Assembly (NCBI GenBank): GCA_004154925.1
Contig: QJNS01000021.1
Coordinates: 372,001 to 436,000 of the forward strand
Source: Monosporascus cannonballus
Taxonomy: Eukaryota > Ascomycota > Sordariomycetes > Xylariales
Reading direction: 5' to 3'
DNA: 64,000 nt
A program made the translations under genes and the position numbers. Below are positions 1 through 12,439 of this stretch, one piece after another. The stretch's first letter is position 1, and each line of letters begins with the position of its first letter. The notes beneath the pieces are model-generated. The model did not search any database, was not told where the DNA came from, and worked only from the letters and a program-made list of their open reading frames with translations.

Positions 1-3000
1 TTTTTTAGATAAAGAAATTATTATCCGGTAAATTCTTTAGTTGTAATAAATCGGGTAAAATTTCAATAATCCGTATAAACTTTAACCTGGTATAAGTTTT
101 TCTTTAAAAAGTACTTAAATTTTCGGAATGCTATAATAATAGTTATAAATTATTTATTTAGATTACCGTAATTAAGTTCAACCTTTTTTAATTTATACGA
201 AAAAAATGTAATAAGGTATAATTTGCCTTAATTATTTCGTTATCCGATTATTATGCCTAACGCGTGATTCAAAATATCGGTTTTTAGCTTAACGAAACGG
301 TTTAGATCGTATATAATTAATATTAGCTTGCTAGTAATCATATCCTTAATATCTTGAAATATCTTTTCCGTATTTAACGTTTATTTAAAGTTTTTCTTTC
401 GTAAAATTTGTTAAAAATATAATTACTTTACTAACATTTCGCCTAAATTTCCTGTAATAATGGGCAAATCCAAGGAATACCTATATTTCCTTAACCGTAA
501 TTGGCGTTTGCTATTCTGTAATTACAATATTTTTAAGGGTTTATCCTAATATATTTTGGGGTAATAATTTGTCCCAGATCTGTTACTTTTTATTTATGGA
601 ATTAACTTTTTTTAGCGTTAACAAAAAACCTTACGTTTTGTAAAGTTTAAAGAATTTTATGAATATATCCTATATATATTTTTTCTGTTTCTGAAAAAAT
701 AGGAATATCGTCGAAATAGCAAACCACAAAAATATCGAGGTGTTTTCGTAACATATAGTTTACTATCCGTTAGAAGATTACTGGTACGTTAATAAATCCT
801 ATTAATATTACTAAGTACTTAAATAATTCGTATTTCGTTTTGAAAGTTATTTTTTATTCGTATCTTTTTTTGATTTTAATTAGGTTATATCCATTTTTAA
901 GGTCGAATATTATAAACCATTTAGCTCCGTAAAGTTAGTTTTTTATTTCCGTAATTAAAGGTAATAATATTCGATTTTTGACAGTAATATCGTTCAGTTA
1001 TCGATAATCAACTATAAGTTATAACTTTCCGTTTTTTTGGGTACAAAAAATATAAGATACCCTGTTAATAATTTCGAAAATCGAATCTATCCTTTTTATA
1101 ACCGATTTGCCAGGTATTTTCTAAAAATACGTAATTTTTTTCGCTAAAGTTGTAAATAGAATAAAACTTCGTCGAAAAACTTTCCTTAAGAATTATTTTA
1201 TAATTTTATTTATTGTATTTTGGTAATTTCGTATCAAACTTGTTTCTAAAAAGTTACTTTTATTTGTGGTATTATAATAGTATATTAGTTAACAAATTTG
1301 ACTTTTATGCTGTTATTATTTCAAATCGTTATTTAATTACTTTAACTTTATTCTGATAATAATAACGATATGTCCTATTCTTTTTTAATACTCGTTTTCT
1401 TTTCTTATATTGTATTTTTTTGGGTAATAAGGTTTTTATCGTATTTCTATGCCTGCATTTGTCGCCATTATCGATCAAATATTAAAATCTTAATTCTTCT
1501 TTTTTTTTGTTTATTAACAAGAAATAAAACGAATTTTATTTGGCTAATTTTTCTATTAATTAAAATTCTGTACTGCCATATTTATAATAATCCTAAGATT
1601 ATATCGTAATTTCTAAGTAAAATAAAGTCAAAATTAACTATCTATTATCGTCCTTAAACAAAGATCTCGAAGTAATTAATTTCGTATATAATTTTCTCGT
1701 TATTATAGACGAATTCCTAACTTTCGGCATTTGTCGCTATATAAGGTTTTAACTTATATCTCCATAGCAATTTAAGCTTATTAACCATATTCGGTATAAT
1801 ATAATTCCCGCCTAAAGTTTCGTAATTTACCAGTACGGTATAGTAATACGTTTTAAGTTATGTATCCAAGGTAATAAAGTTATTAACGGCTTTTATCGTC
1901 ACGTTTAAAGCCTTTCGTAAAAATTTCCTTTAAACTTTTTAGGTTTTGTTATTTTGCGGCTTTTTTATAGGTAACCTTTTTCTTTTAACTTTTATTCGAA
2001 TTTATCGAGCTTTATTTATGTTTTTTTTCGTTTAGCGCGCTAAGCTGTTATATTTGTTATTATTGCCGGCGAAATGTTTTTTTGAGTTATATTAATTACT
2101 TTTAATTTTTTTATAATACTTTTATTAAATAAATTGTTTTTTTATATTTGCGACTATATCTTATTAGGCGTTATCCTGATTATTGTTTTGAAGTTTTTTT
2201 ATAAACTGATATAGTTTTTCGATAGCTTTTCTTTCGTAGGGACTTGTAATAAATGTTATTTGAAAATAAAAATCTATAATAGTTTTCTGGTAGTGTTTTT
2301 TTATTATGTGCGAGAGTAATTCTTTTTTCGTTTAGTAGCTATATTACTAAAAATAACAGGAAAAGTTTTTTTGCAGATATTATTATTTTTCGGGCCAGCT
2401 TTTTGTTTCGGCTAATTACTAAATATCTTTTAGGGTTATAAATCGAAAATGTCGATATTATTATTTATTATTCTTTTTATTTCCGGTACGGGTTGGGAAA
2501 TCGAATTCTTTATAATATATACGGGTAATCTATTTATAAATATATTATTTCTTTTTTTCAAAATCGGGATATTTTCGTTGTCGGCAATATATAGCGTATA
2601 TTTTGCCGTAATGGTTAAGGGTTCCGAGATAGATTTTTTTGTTTAATTTTGGTATTTACGTAATTATTTTTATAGTGTTTTTTGTTATGTTTGCGAGACT
2701 TATTAAGTTAGTTTCCTGGCTTTTTGTATTCTTTGTTGGACTTTTCGCTATGGGGGATCTGGTGCATGCTTAGACTGAATTATATTAATGGATTTACTTC
2801 CGTTTTTTGATTTTCTTTTTAGATTGTCTTTCCTGTACAGGTTTTTAGTTATTTTAACGAGGCTTTTTAGATACTTTGTACCACGATACCTTATGTTCCT
2901 TTTTGTTATAATTCTAGTATTTGGTTTGGCTCTAGTTTTTTCTGTAAGTGGCTCCTAGTTTTATGGGTCCTAGTTCTGTGCTATGAAAAATATTATTACG

Positions 3001-4330
3001 TCGAAAAACGTTAAAATTGGCCATATATCGGGGTTTGCTGTTATTTTTTCTTTTGGTACTTTTAATGTATTATACATATTGTCGATTGTTAATTTTAATT
3101 ATTATCACGATATAATTCGATAAATAATTAGGCTTATCGAGCTTAAAAAAATCCTTTTATATTTTTTTCAGGCCGTCGAAAAACTTAATTATTAATACTT
3201 TTTGTTTTTAATTCAGCTTAGCGGCCAAGTAAACTAACGTATTGCCGTAACTGGATATTAATCTCTTTTATCGTAATTATTAAATTTGTATTTCGGCTTT
3301 TATTTTTTATTTATGAATCCGAAACGTTTTATTAATATTTACTTAAATTATTTATAATCGCTATAGATTCGTATTACTTTTGGATTTACTTCTTAATTGG
3401 TAAAGTAATATGTTTTCTTATAACGGGCTTAAATTAAATAACGGTATTTTTAGTAAATTATTTGATTACGAACTTTATTCGTATAATCGACGTAATAAGT
3501 CGAATAAGAAAGTACCCGAAATATGTTCGGTATTAAGTTAAGAATAATTATAGTTTAATTAAGGTTCCGTCGAAAAGTTCTGGCTTGGAAGGTTTAACGA
3601 CTTTTCCCAGTTCCTTAATAAAGTTTAACTAGATAATCTGGTTTGCTTAAAGGGGCTTCCTAATTTCGGGAGCCTTTTCTTTTTCCTTAAGCTTTTTATA
3701 GGCGGCTTAAAGGGAAATCGTAAGATTATTATTGTTTTTTTCAACCTAAAAAATGCGTTCGTTTATGGCATTTAAACGTCGAAAAACTTCTTCGCGAAAA
3801 AGGTAAGTTATTTTTTTCTCGGATTCCATTTTAATATTCGGGTAATCAGGGACCTGGTAAATAGGCTGTTTGGGTTGCTTATTCATAAATATAACGTTAA
3901 TCGATATTATTTAAAGTTTGATAATATTACTGAACAAAACTTTATAACGTATAACGGCTAAGAAATTTAACTAACTATTAAACCTTAATCGTATAAGTTT
4001 ATATGAACAGAAATATAGTGGGAATTTAAATAATAAATATAGTAAGCGTATTACGTCTCGTAATACCAAGAGTACCTTGGATAATAATATATAATTACAA
4101 GCTGAAATTATTTAAACTACAGAAATAATAGGTATATATATTTTCCTTTTTCTTGGCTTAAATACTTTTAATTACGTAACTGGTGGTGATTAGAATCACT
4201 TGGGATCACTTTTGATTACCGATAATCACTGACTTGGCGGTAATTACCGTTACGTAACTCGGAAGTGGTCCGTATGATCCTGGCCTGACCGTTTCTTGCG
4301 GCCGAGGTTTGTTGAGCCGTAGAAGTATAT
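1..4330 (-). mobile_element. Ty3/gypsy LTR retrotransposon copy A, RIP-degraded, cut by window edge
   Basis: AT-rich element read on the minus strand, truncated by the left window edge. Its 5' LTR lies at the right end (about 3943-4330). The gag region follows leftward: a Met at 3829 opens a frame starting MESEKKITYLF, and a PSKPELFDGT motif typical of gypsy Gag falls at about 3562-3600. A reverse-transcriptase box VVCYFDDI is at about 700-730, with YFDD at 707-718, so the catalytic Asp pair is still encoded. Numerous TAA/TAG stops break the frames. The layout and many blocks match copies B, C and D (for example the block at 2393, repeated at 9755, 16985 and 43407). The element is non-autonomous in its present state. 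Confidence 0.85.
3943..4330 (-). repeat. LTR of gypsy copy A (5' LTR, minus orientation)
   Basis: Starts with a RIPed form of the family start (tataacgtataacggct at 3943) and carries the shared R-U5 half (3943 to about 4140: AACCTTAATCGTATAAG, AATACCAAGAGTACC). The rest, to about 4330, is GC-balanced and differs from the corresponding part of the other copies. The outer end is not sharply recognisable, so 4330 is approximate, and no target duplication can be tested because the other LTR lies outside the window. Confidence 0.7.
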
Positions 4331-4815
4331 TAATATTAATATATATTGATTTAACATGATTTAATTGTGTTTATTATTATTATTAACTGTTATATTTATT
4401 TTTATTAGTCTTTTTCGTTTTATACTTTCGAAATTTTTAAAGTAATAAATATATAATTGAGATAATATTGGACAAAAACTGAAATAAAATAAGTTTTAAT
4501 AAATAAATTAAGTTTAGTTTCCTAAAATATACATGTAAAATTATTTAAATTATTAAGTTTTATGTACATAATATACAAAGTCTTTAAATAGATTAGTCTT
4601 AGAAGAAAACATACTATATTATTATAATAAAACGAAACAAAATTAATAAAAATTTAATATATTTTTAAATATTGCAAAATATGCGTTGGTTAAATTTGTT
4701 ATACTTCTATGTATTTATTACTTTTTTAAAAAAATGTTATTATATTTTATATTTCGTTTATATGCATATATATATAATTTATAATATATAGTAATAAGAA
4801 TATTATAAACTCTAT
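4331..4815. other. AT-rich spacer without recognisable gene
   Basis: About 485 bp of very AT-rich sequence between copy A and copy B. I see no family motif, only TpA-rich, stop-rich sequence. It may be the left part of whatever element copy B inserted into; the sequence right of copy B (11732-12032) ends in a recognisable TIR, but the matching left TIR is not visible here. Confidence 0.5.
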
Positions 4816-4820
4816 GTTTA

Positions 4821-5218
4821 TGTGACGTGCTAAGGGGTTTAACCAATTATTAAATCTTAGTCGTACGGGTGTATGTTAGCAGAAGTATTGTGGGAATCTG
4901 AACAATAAATACAGTAATTATGTTACGTTTCGTAATACTAAGAGTGCCTTAGGTAACGATGTTATATTACAAACGATTAATATTAATATATATTTTAAGC
5001 TGAAATTATTTAAATTATGAAAATAATGAGCGTATATATTTTTCTATGTTAGATTAGATCTCCATTAGATCTTAACATTGCTATAGATCTAATGCTATTG
5101 GATTTAATTGGTTTTGTATGGATTTATTTAGATCTTATCGCTAAGAGAGATCCAAATTACGTAACCTTTTATGTGATTCCAACCGTTTTTGCGGCCGGTT
5201 TTAGGTTAGGTCGTAATA
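4821..5218 (-). repeat. 3' LTR of gypsy copy B
   Basis: Begins TGTGACGTGCTAAGGGG and ends GGTCGTAATA. The matching LTR at 11321-11726 ends GGATCATAACA, so TG...CA ends are inferred before RIP. The U3 half contains a block (about 5092-5218) shared only with the other LTR of this copy. Open frames through this LTR are not taken as genes. Confidence 0.88.
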
Positions 5219-8200
5219 CGATCTCTCTTTTCCTAGGATTTTTGCCTTTAAAGATTTTTCTTCCTAGTAAGTCCTTAACCTTTACCATGGCAGGTTGTGT
5301 CGTTAACCGTAAGCCTTATGATTATCCTAATTAAAAAGAAAACCTAGATTTCCTGGTTATTTATATTATTAAGTTTAGTTTTGAAATAATGCCGTATATG
5401 CTTTATTTCGAAAATAATGCTAAATGTCCAATAATTAAAGAGATTTGCCGTTATAACAAATAAATTAAGAATTGTCGTCGTTACGATAGGTTTAATGTTC
5501 TAAGTAACTTTTTGTGTCGTATTAAAAAGGAAAAAGATTACCTCAATCGCAAAAAGGCTGTCGTTAAAGAAATTTTTTTGCGTCTTTAGCAAGAATTTAA
5601 AAAAGATTTGGCGCGTAAATAGCGCGATATTAATAAGATTTTTAACCGCTTTTTTCGATTTTATCGTTAAAAGAAAATTTTTTATATTAAAGGAATTAAT
5701 ATTGTTAACCGCAGATTTTAGTTAATAAATAAGTTAAACGAGTAAAAATGTGTAAAAATTAAGTTTTTTTCTTTTATTTCTTTTATTAACTCCCTTGATT
5801 AATTTATTCCTAAAATTTTTGATTAAAGGACCCTCCTTAGTAAACTTGCCGTTCTTAATAAAAGTTCTTTAATAGGCGCTGGGCGTTAATAAGGTTTTTA
5901 ACAGGTTTTTAAGTATTTTCGGAATCCGAGTATTTTTTTCATTTAATTAGGTATTGGGTAAATCCGTTTTTTTTTTCGTATGTTGAAAATTTTTTTATTT
6001 CGTATCCCTATTTGTCCTTTTTTTTATATTGTCGTATACCGTATATACTTTAATTATATTTGCTGTTAATTCGAATAAGAAAACGTAAGAAATTAAATAA
6101 AGTTTAACTTTTAATAGAAAATTTAATTAATAATTATTTTTTAAGATCTTTTGGGTAATTTTATATGGACCGATATATTTAAAATTAAACTTTTTATTAG
6201 ATCGTTTTATTTAAATATTTTTTATAGTAAGGAAAATTATTTCCCCTTTTTCGAAAGTTAATCCTTTTAATCTGTTTTAATTGTAATATTTATTTATTTA
6301 ATTACGTACGAAATTTAATTCTGTTATTATTTTTTAATATAATTATCATAATTATTTTGATATAAGTCTTATTTCAAGATTAATTAGGCCGTTATCGGGT
6401 ATTTTTTTGTAAAGTTTTGGAATAAAAGCAAAATTTATATTCGTAAATGTTATTTTATTATTTTCTTAATTATTAGTATTATAAACCAATTATAAAATTA
6501 ATAATTTCGTAATTTAATTATTTTATTCGTAATTAATAAAATATGGTAAGTAAAATTTTAAAGTTTAATTTATCCGTTTTATTTATTTATTTGTTTAAGA
6601 TTTAAAAATGTTAACTAATTTATAATTTAGGTCGATTTATATTATTAAGTCTTGCCAAAACTTAAATGCAAGTATCGATCCATTATTTAAAATAATTTAC
6701 ATAAATAATCCATATACGTTAAAAATATTTCTGAAAAGATTACATATTATTTGCTCGGCATTTATATTCTTATAATATAATAAGAAATACGAAAATTTCG
6801 TAAATCGGTTGATAATTACGAAAATGCTATTATAATATATTCTCGTAATTAAATCATCTAATATATGAAATTTGGTAATAAAATCGAATATAATTAAATA
6901 TTATCATTATTTTGTAACTATTAATAATGATAATTTTCCATATGGCTTATATCGTGGAATTTATATTTTGGCGTAAATATTATATTATCGTATAACTTTT
7001 TATATTATTTCTTTTAATTTGAGAAAAGATATATACGTTAAAACCGTTTTAAGATTTTATATATCCCTAAATATCAGTATAATTAATATTTATATATTTT
7101 TTGTATTAAATTCTATTAGTATTTTTTAAAACTTATATTTTATCCATTTTTTAGTTTTTTAGGAAATTATTATTATATTATTAGATCTTTTAATATGCAT
7201 CGTAATATATTACGCAAATTATGGTAATATATTTTAGGCGTAAATATCCTTTTATAATAATATCGAAAATTGTATAATTAATTTAAATTAATTTCTTTCG
7301 AAATTTAATTATATATTTAAGATATCCGCTTTCCAGTTTTTAAGGTTTTTGTATAAATAATAATAAAGTGGAAATTCGCTAATTACTTTTGCGTATTTTA
7401 ATTATTATCTTATAAGTTCTTTAATTATAAGAAAATAAGTAAAATTATAATAAAATAAGTAAAATTATAATAATCCGTATAAATTTTAACCTAATACAAA
7501 TTCCCCTTTAAAAAATACTTAAATGTTCTAAATCCCATAATAATAATTATAAATGTTTTATTTAAAATACCGTAATTAAATTTGGTTCCTGTTAATTTGT
7601 TCGAAAAGAATAAAAAAAATATAATTTGCCTTAATTATTTTATTATCCCATTATTACACTTAACATATAATCCACAATATCGATTTTTAATTGAACGAAG
7701 CAATTTAAATTATATATAATTAATATTAACTTATTAATAATTACATCTTTAATATTTTGAAATATTCTTTCCGTATTTAACATTTATTTAGAAATTCTTT
7801 TTAGAAATTTTATTTAGGAAATATCAATTTTGTTACAATTTCGTATAAATTTCCTATAATAATTAATAAATTTTAAAAAATACCTATTTTTCTTTAATTA
7901 TCGATAACGTTTATTATTTTATAATTATAACCAATTTCTTAAGCTTATTTTTAAATATCCTATGGTAATAATATATTCCAAATATTTTATTTTTTATTTG
8001 TAAAATTTATTCTTTTTTATTTTAATAAATAATTTTACGTTTTATAAAGCTTAAAACATTTTTAACCATATTTCACATATATTTCTTCCGTTTTTAAAAG
8101 AATAAAAATGTTATCTATATAGCAAATAATAAAAATATTAAGATATTTTTATAATATATAATTTATTATCCGTTAGAAAATTGTTAATAAGTTCGTAAAT

Positions 8201-11200
8201 TTTATTAATATTATCAAATACGTAAATAATTTGTATTTTGTTTTTAAGGTTATTTTTTATTCGTATTCGTTTTTAATGTTAATAAAAATATATTTATGTC
8301 TAAAATCAAAAATAATAATATTAAATTTTTAATAATAATATCTTTTGATTATCGATAATAAATTATAAATCGTAATTTTCTGTTTCTTTTCGGTATAAAA
8401 AACATAAAATATTCTGTTGGTAAATTCGAAGGTCAAATCCATCCTTTTTATAACCAACCTTCCAGGTATTTTTTTTTAAAAATATATAGCTTATTTTCGT
8501 TAGGGTTATAAATAAGGTAAAACTTTGTTAAAGATCCTTTTTTTGAAAATTATCTTATAATTTTATTCGTTATATTCTGGTAATTTCGGATTAAATTCCT
8601 TTTTGAAAAGCTATTTATATTTATAATATCATAATAATATATTAATTAAATATTTTAATTTTTAAAACTTTTATTATTATTATCGCAAATTCTTATTTAA
8701 TTATTTTAATATTATTATAATAATAATAACGATACGTCGTATTATTTTTTAATATTTATTTTTTTTATATTTCACCCTTATAAACAATAATTTTTTAATT
8801 ATATTCTTATATCTTTATTTATTATTATTATGGATCGAATATCGAAATCTTAATTTCTTTTTTTATATTTATTAATAAAAAGTGAAACGAATTTTATTTA
8901 ATTAGTTCCTTTATTAATTAAAATTCTATACCAACGTATTTATAATAATTTTAAAATAGTATCGTAATTTCTAAGTAAAACAAAATCGAACTTAATTATA
9001 TGCTATCACTTTTAGATAAAAATTTTAATGTAATTCATTTCGCATATAAGTTTCTCGTTATTATAAGCGAATTCCTAATTTTTTGCATTTGTTATAATAT
9101 AAGGTTTTAATTTATATCTTTATAAACATTTAAGCTTATTAATTATATTTAGTATAATATAATTCCCGCTTAAACTTCCTGAATCTATTATTACAATATA
9201 TTAGTATGTTCTGATTCGTAAATCTAAGGTAATAAAATTATTAACGTTTTTTATCGTTTCCTTTAAAGCCTTTTTCGGGAATTTCTTTTAATATTTTTAA
9301 ATTTCGTTATTTGCGGCTTTTTTATAAGTAATGTTTTTCCTTTAATTTCTTTTCGAATTTATCGCACTTTATTTATCTTTTTTATTTAATACGTTAAATT
9401 ACTTTACTTATCGTTATTATCGGCGTATTTTTTTCGAATTATATTAAGCATTCTTAATTTTATTATAAATCTTTTCTTATATAATAAATTATTTTTTTAT
9501 GTTTACGATTATACCTTATTATGCGTTATCTTAATCATCGTTCCAAAAATCGCTTATAAATTAACGCGTTTTTTTCATAATAATTTCTTTTCTTAGAGAT
9601 TTATAATATATATTAACTGAAAATAAAAATCCGTATTAAATATTTAATAATACTTTTTAACCGTACGCTGAATTAACTTTTTTTCCGTTTAATAATTATA
9701 TTATCTATAATAACAAAAAAGGTTTTTTTATATGTATTGCTTTTTTTCGGGCCAGCTTTTTGCTTAGGCCAATTATTAAACGCTTTTTAATCTTATAATT
9801 CGAAAATACCAATATTATTATTTATTATGTTTATTATTTCCGTTATAGTTTAAAAAATCGAATTTTTTATAATATATACGGGTAATTCGTAGATAAATAT
9901 ATTATTTTCATTTTTCGTAATCGGGATATTTTCGTCGTCGACAATATATGGCATATATTTTGCCGTATCGATTAATGGTTCCGAGATAGATCTTTTTATT
10001 TAATCCTAGTATTTGCCTAATTATCCTCATAATATTTCTTATTATGTTCGTAATATTTATTAAGTTAATATCCTAGTTTTTCGTATATTTTGTTAAATAT
10101 CTTATCGTATTAATTTTTATTTAACCTTTCGTTATAAATAACCTAGTATATATTTAAGCTAAATTATATTAATGAATATATATCGGTTTGTTAACGTTTT
10201 TCTAAATTATGTTTTAAGTATTGGTATTTAATTATTTTAAGGGAGTTTTTTAAGTACTGTATATTACGATACCTTATGTCCTATCGTATTATAATTATAA
10301 TATTTAATCTGGCTTTAATTTTTCTTATAAATAACTTTTAGTTTTATAAATTTTGGTTTTATGCTATAAAAAGTATTATCATATCGAAAAACGTTAATAT
10401 TAATTATATATTTATGTTTATTATTATTGTTTTCTTAAATACTTTTAATAAATTATATATACTATTAATCGTTAATTTTAATTTCTACAAAGAGATAATT
10501 TAATCAGTAATTAGGCCGATTAAATTTTTTAAAAAAATATCTTTTAGGCCGTCGAAAAACCTAGTTATTAATACTTTTTATTGTTAATTAAAGTTGATTA
10601 TTAACTAAATTAACGTACTGCCGTAATCATAGATTAACTTTTTTATTATAATTATTAAATTTATATTTCGGTTTTTATTTCTTCGTTTATTATTCCAAAA
10701 GTCTTTATTAATATTTACTTGAAGTATTCGTAATTGCTATAAATTTATATTATTTTTAGGTTTTACTTTTTACCCGGTGAAGTAGTATATTTTATTATGT
10801 CGGATTCGAATTAAATAACCATATATCCGGTAAATTATCTAAATATAAATTTAATTTATATAATAATCGTAATAAGTTAAATGAAAAAATACCCGAAATA
10901 TATTTGGCATCAAGTTAAAAATAATTATAATTTGGTTAAGATTCTGTTGAAAAATTCTGGTTTAAAAAATTTAAGAACTCTTTTTAGTTTTTTGGTAAAA
11001 TTTAACTAAATAACTTGGTTTACTTAAAAAGGTTTCCCGGTTTCGAGAACTTTTTTTAAAAAAATTCTTTATAAGCGGCTTAAAAGGACGTTATAAAGTT
11101 ATTATTATTTCTTTTAAGCTAAAGGATACGTTCGTTTAAGGCATCCAGTTATCGAAAAACTTTTTCGCGAAAAAGGCAATGTTTTTTTTTTCTTTCTCGG

Positions 11201-11320
11201 ATTCTATTTTAGTGTCCGAGTAATTAGGAACCTGGTAAATAGGTTATTCTGGTTAATTGGTGGTAGATATAACGTTAATCGATATTATTTAAAATCTGAC
11301 GATAATATTAAATAAGAGCT

Positions 11321-11726
11321 TATAAGGTATAACGAATTAAGGGATTTAATTAATTATTAAACCTTAATTATACGAGTTTACGTTAATAGGAATATCGTAA
11401 AAATTTAAGTAATAATTATAATAATTATATTATGTTTCGTAATACCAAAGATATCTTAGATAACGATATTATATTGCAAACGATTAGTATTAATAAGTAT
11501 TATAAGCGGAAGTTATCTAAATTATAAAAATAATAAACGTATATATCTTTTTATATTAGATTAGATCTCCATTAAATCTTAACATTGCTATAAATCCAAT
11601 GCCATTAGATTTAGTTGGTTCTATATAGATTTATTTGAATTTTGTCGCCAAGAGAGATCCAAATCACGTGACCATTTTATGTGGGTCCGACCGTTTTTGA
11701 GGCCGGTCTTGGGTTGGATCATAACA
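11321..11726 (-). repeat. 5' LTR of gypsy copy B
   Basis: Aligns over its length with 4821-5218. The start is RIPed (tataaggtataac in place of the less mutated tgtaacgtataac seen at 18395). It ends CATAACA at 11726, immediately followed by the duplication attta. Confidence 0.88.
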
Positions 11727-11731
11727 ATTTA

Positions 11732-12032
11732 ATAATTAATTACTGGAATTATATTTTTTAAATTTTCAATTTATTCAAATTTAATATTGTATTAAATTCT
11801 GTTAATATATATTAATTTTAACAATATATTAAAACTTTGTAAAAATTATAATAACTATTTTTTTAATATAAGCCTGGTTATATAAATGTAATATAACACC
11901 TTATATATTCGTATAGCCTTTATATTATTATGTATATTTTTGTTAATTTATTATCAATTTTCCTATACCGCGCGTTTTGGTGGAAATCCGTATTCATTGT
12001 GATGGTAATGCATTAGATGGGGTTCCAGGCTA
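11732..12032. mobile_element. Right-end fragment of the TIR element also present at 35929-37145
   Basis: The last about 75 bp (cgcgcgttttggtggaaatc ... ggggttccagg-cta) match the right terminal repeat of the 1.2-kb element at 37078-37145 with a few transitions. The AT-rich stretch before it resembles that element only weakly. Gypsy copy B is inserted to its left and copy C lies 24 bp to its right, so this is a nested remnant whose left terminus I cannot find. Confidence 0.55.
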
Positions 12033-12056
12033 CAGAGTTATCGGCCAAGGTTACAT

Positions 12057-12439
12057 TGTGACGAGCTAGGGGTTTAACCAACTATTAAACCTTAGTCGTA
12101 CGTGTTTATATTAGCAGAAGTATCGTGGAAATCTGAACAATAAATATAATAATCATGTTACGTTTCGTAATACCAAGGGTGTTTTGAATAACGATATTGT
12201 ATTGTAAGCTAATGCTATCTAAATCATGGAAATAATAAACGTATATATTTTAATTTCTTTATTATTACTTATTTCTGTTTAGCACAGCCTTACTGAACGG
12301 TTGCTTAATGTTACTTAATTATACTTAATTGTACTTAGTTAAAACCCGTTAAACATTGATTATATAACCTTTGAATTAACATAACTTCATGGTTTTAGCT
12401 AGACCGTTTTCGCAGGCCCAACTGGCTTGGCTTGTAATA
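12057..12439 (-). repeat. 3' LTR of gypsy copy C
   Basis: 383 bp, starting TGTGACGAGCTAGGGG and ending GGCTTGTAATA (terminal C-to-T relative to its partner, which ends TTGTAACA). It carries the family R-U5 half, then a U3 half (about 12260-12439, including TGCTTAATGTTACTTAATT-type repeats and GGCCCAACTGGCTTGG) found only in copy C. Confidence 0.92.

Larger units (their letters stand above)
4821..11726 (-). mobile_element. Full-length Ty3/gypsy LTR retrotransposon copy B, RIP-degraded
   Basis: A 6.9-kb element on the minus strand with LTRs at 4821-5218 and 11321-11726. Flanks are gttta (4816-4820) and attta (11727-11731): a 5-bp target duplication differing by one G-to-A change of the RIP type. 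A purine-rich tract next to the 3' LTR (minus strand of about 5219-5236, AGGAAAAGAGAGATCG) fits the polypurine tract. The RT box reads YIDN (8110-8121), so the second catalytic Asp is lost, again by G-to-A. All frames are riddled with stops. Internal order by homology to copies A, C and D is gag near 11200 down to pol near 5850. Confidence 0.9.

Noticed and set aside
1370..2646. Short hydrophobic frames in the AT-rich block
   Set aside because: Phe/Ile/Leu-rich translations are expected from AT-rich RIPed DNA read antisense to gag-pol.
5092..5334. 80-codon plus-strand frame
   Set aside because: Lies across the LTR of copy B and its polypurine tract.
12033..12056. Gene continuation across the copy C empty site
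   Set aside because: The joined minus-strand frame meets a stop immediately and has no recognisable family.
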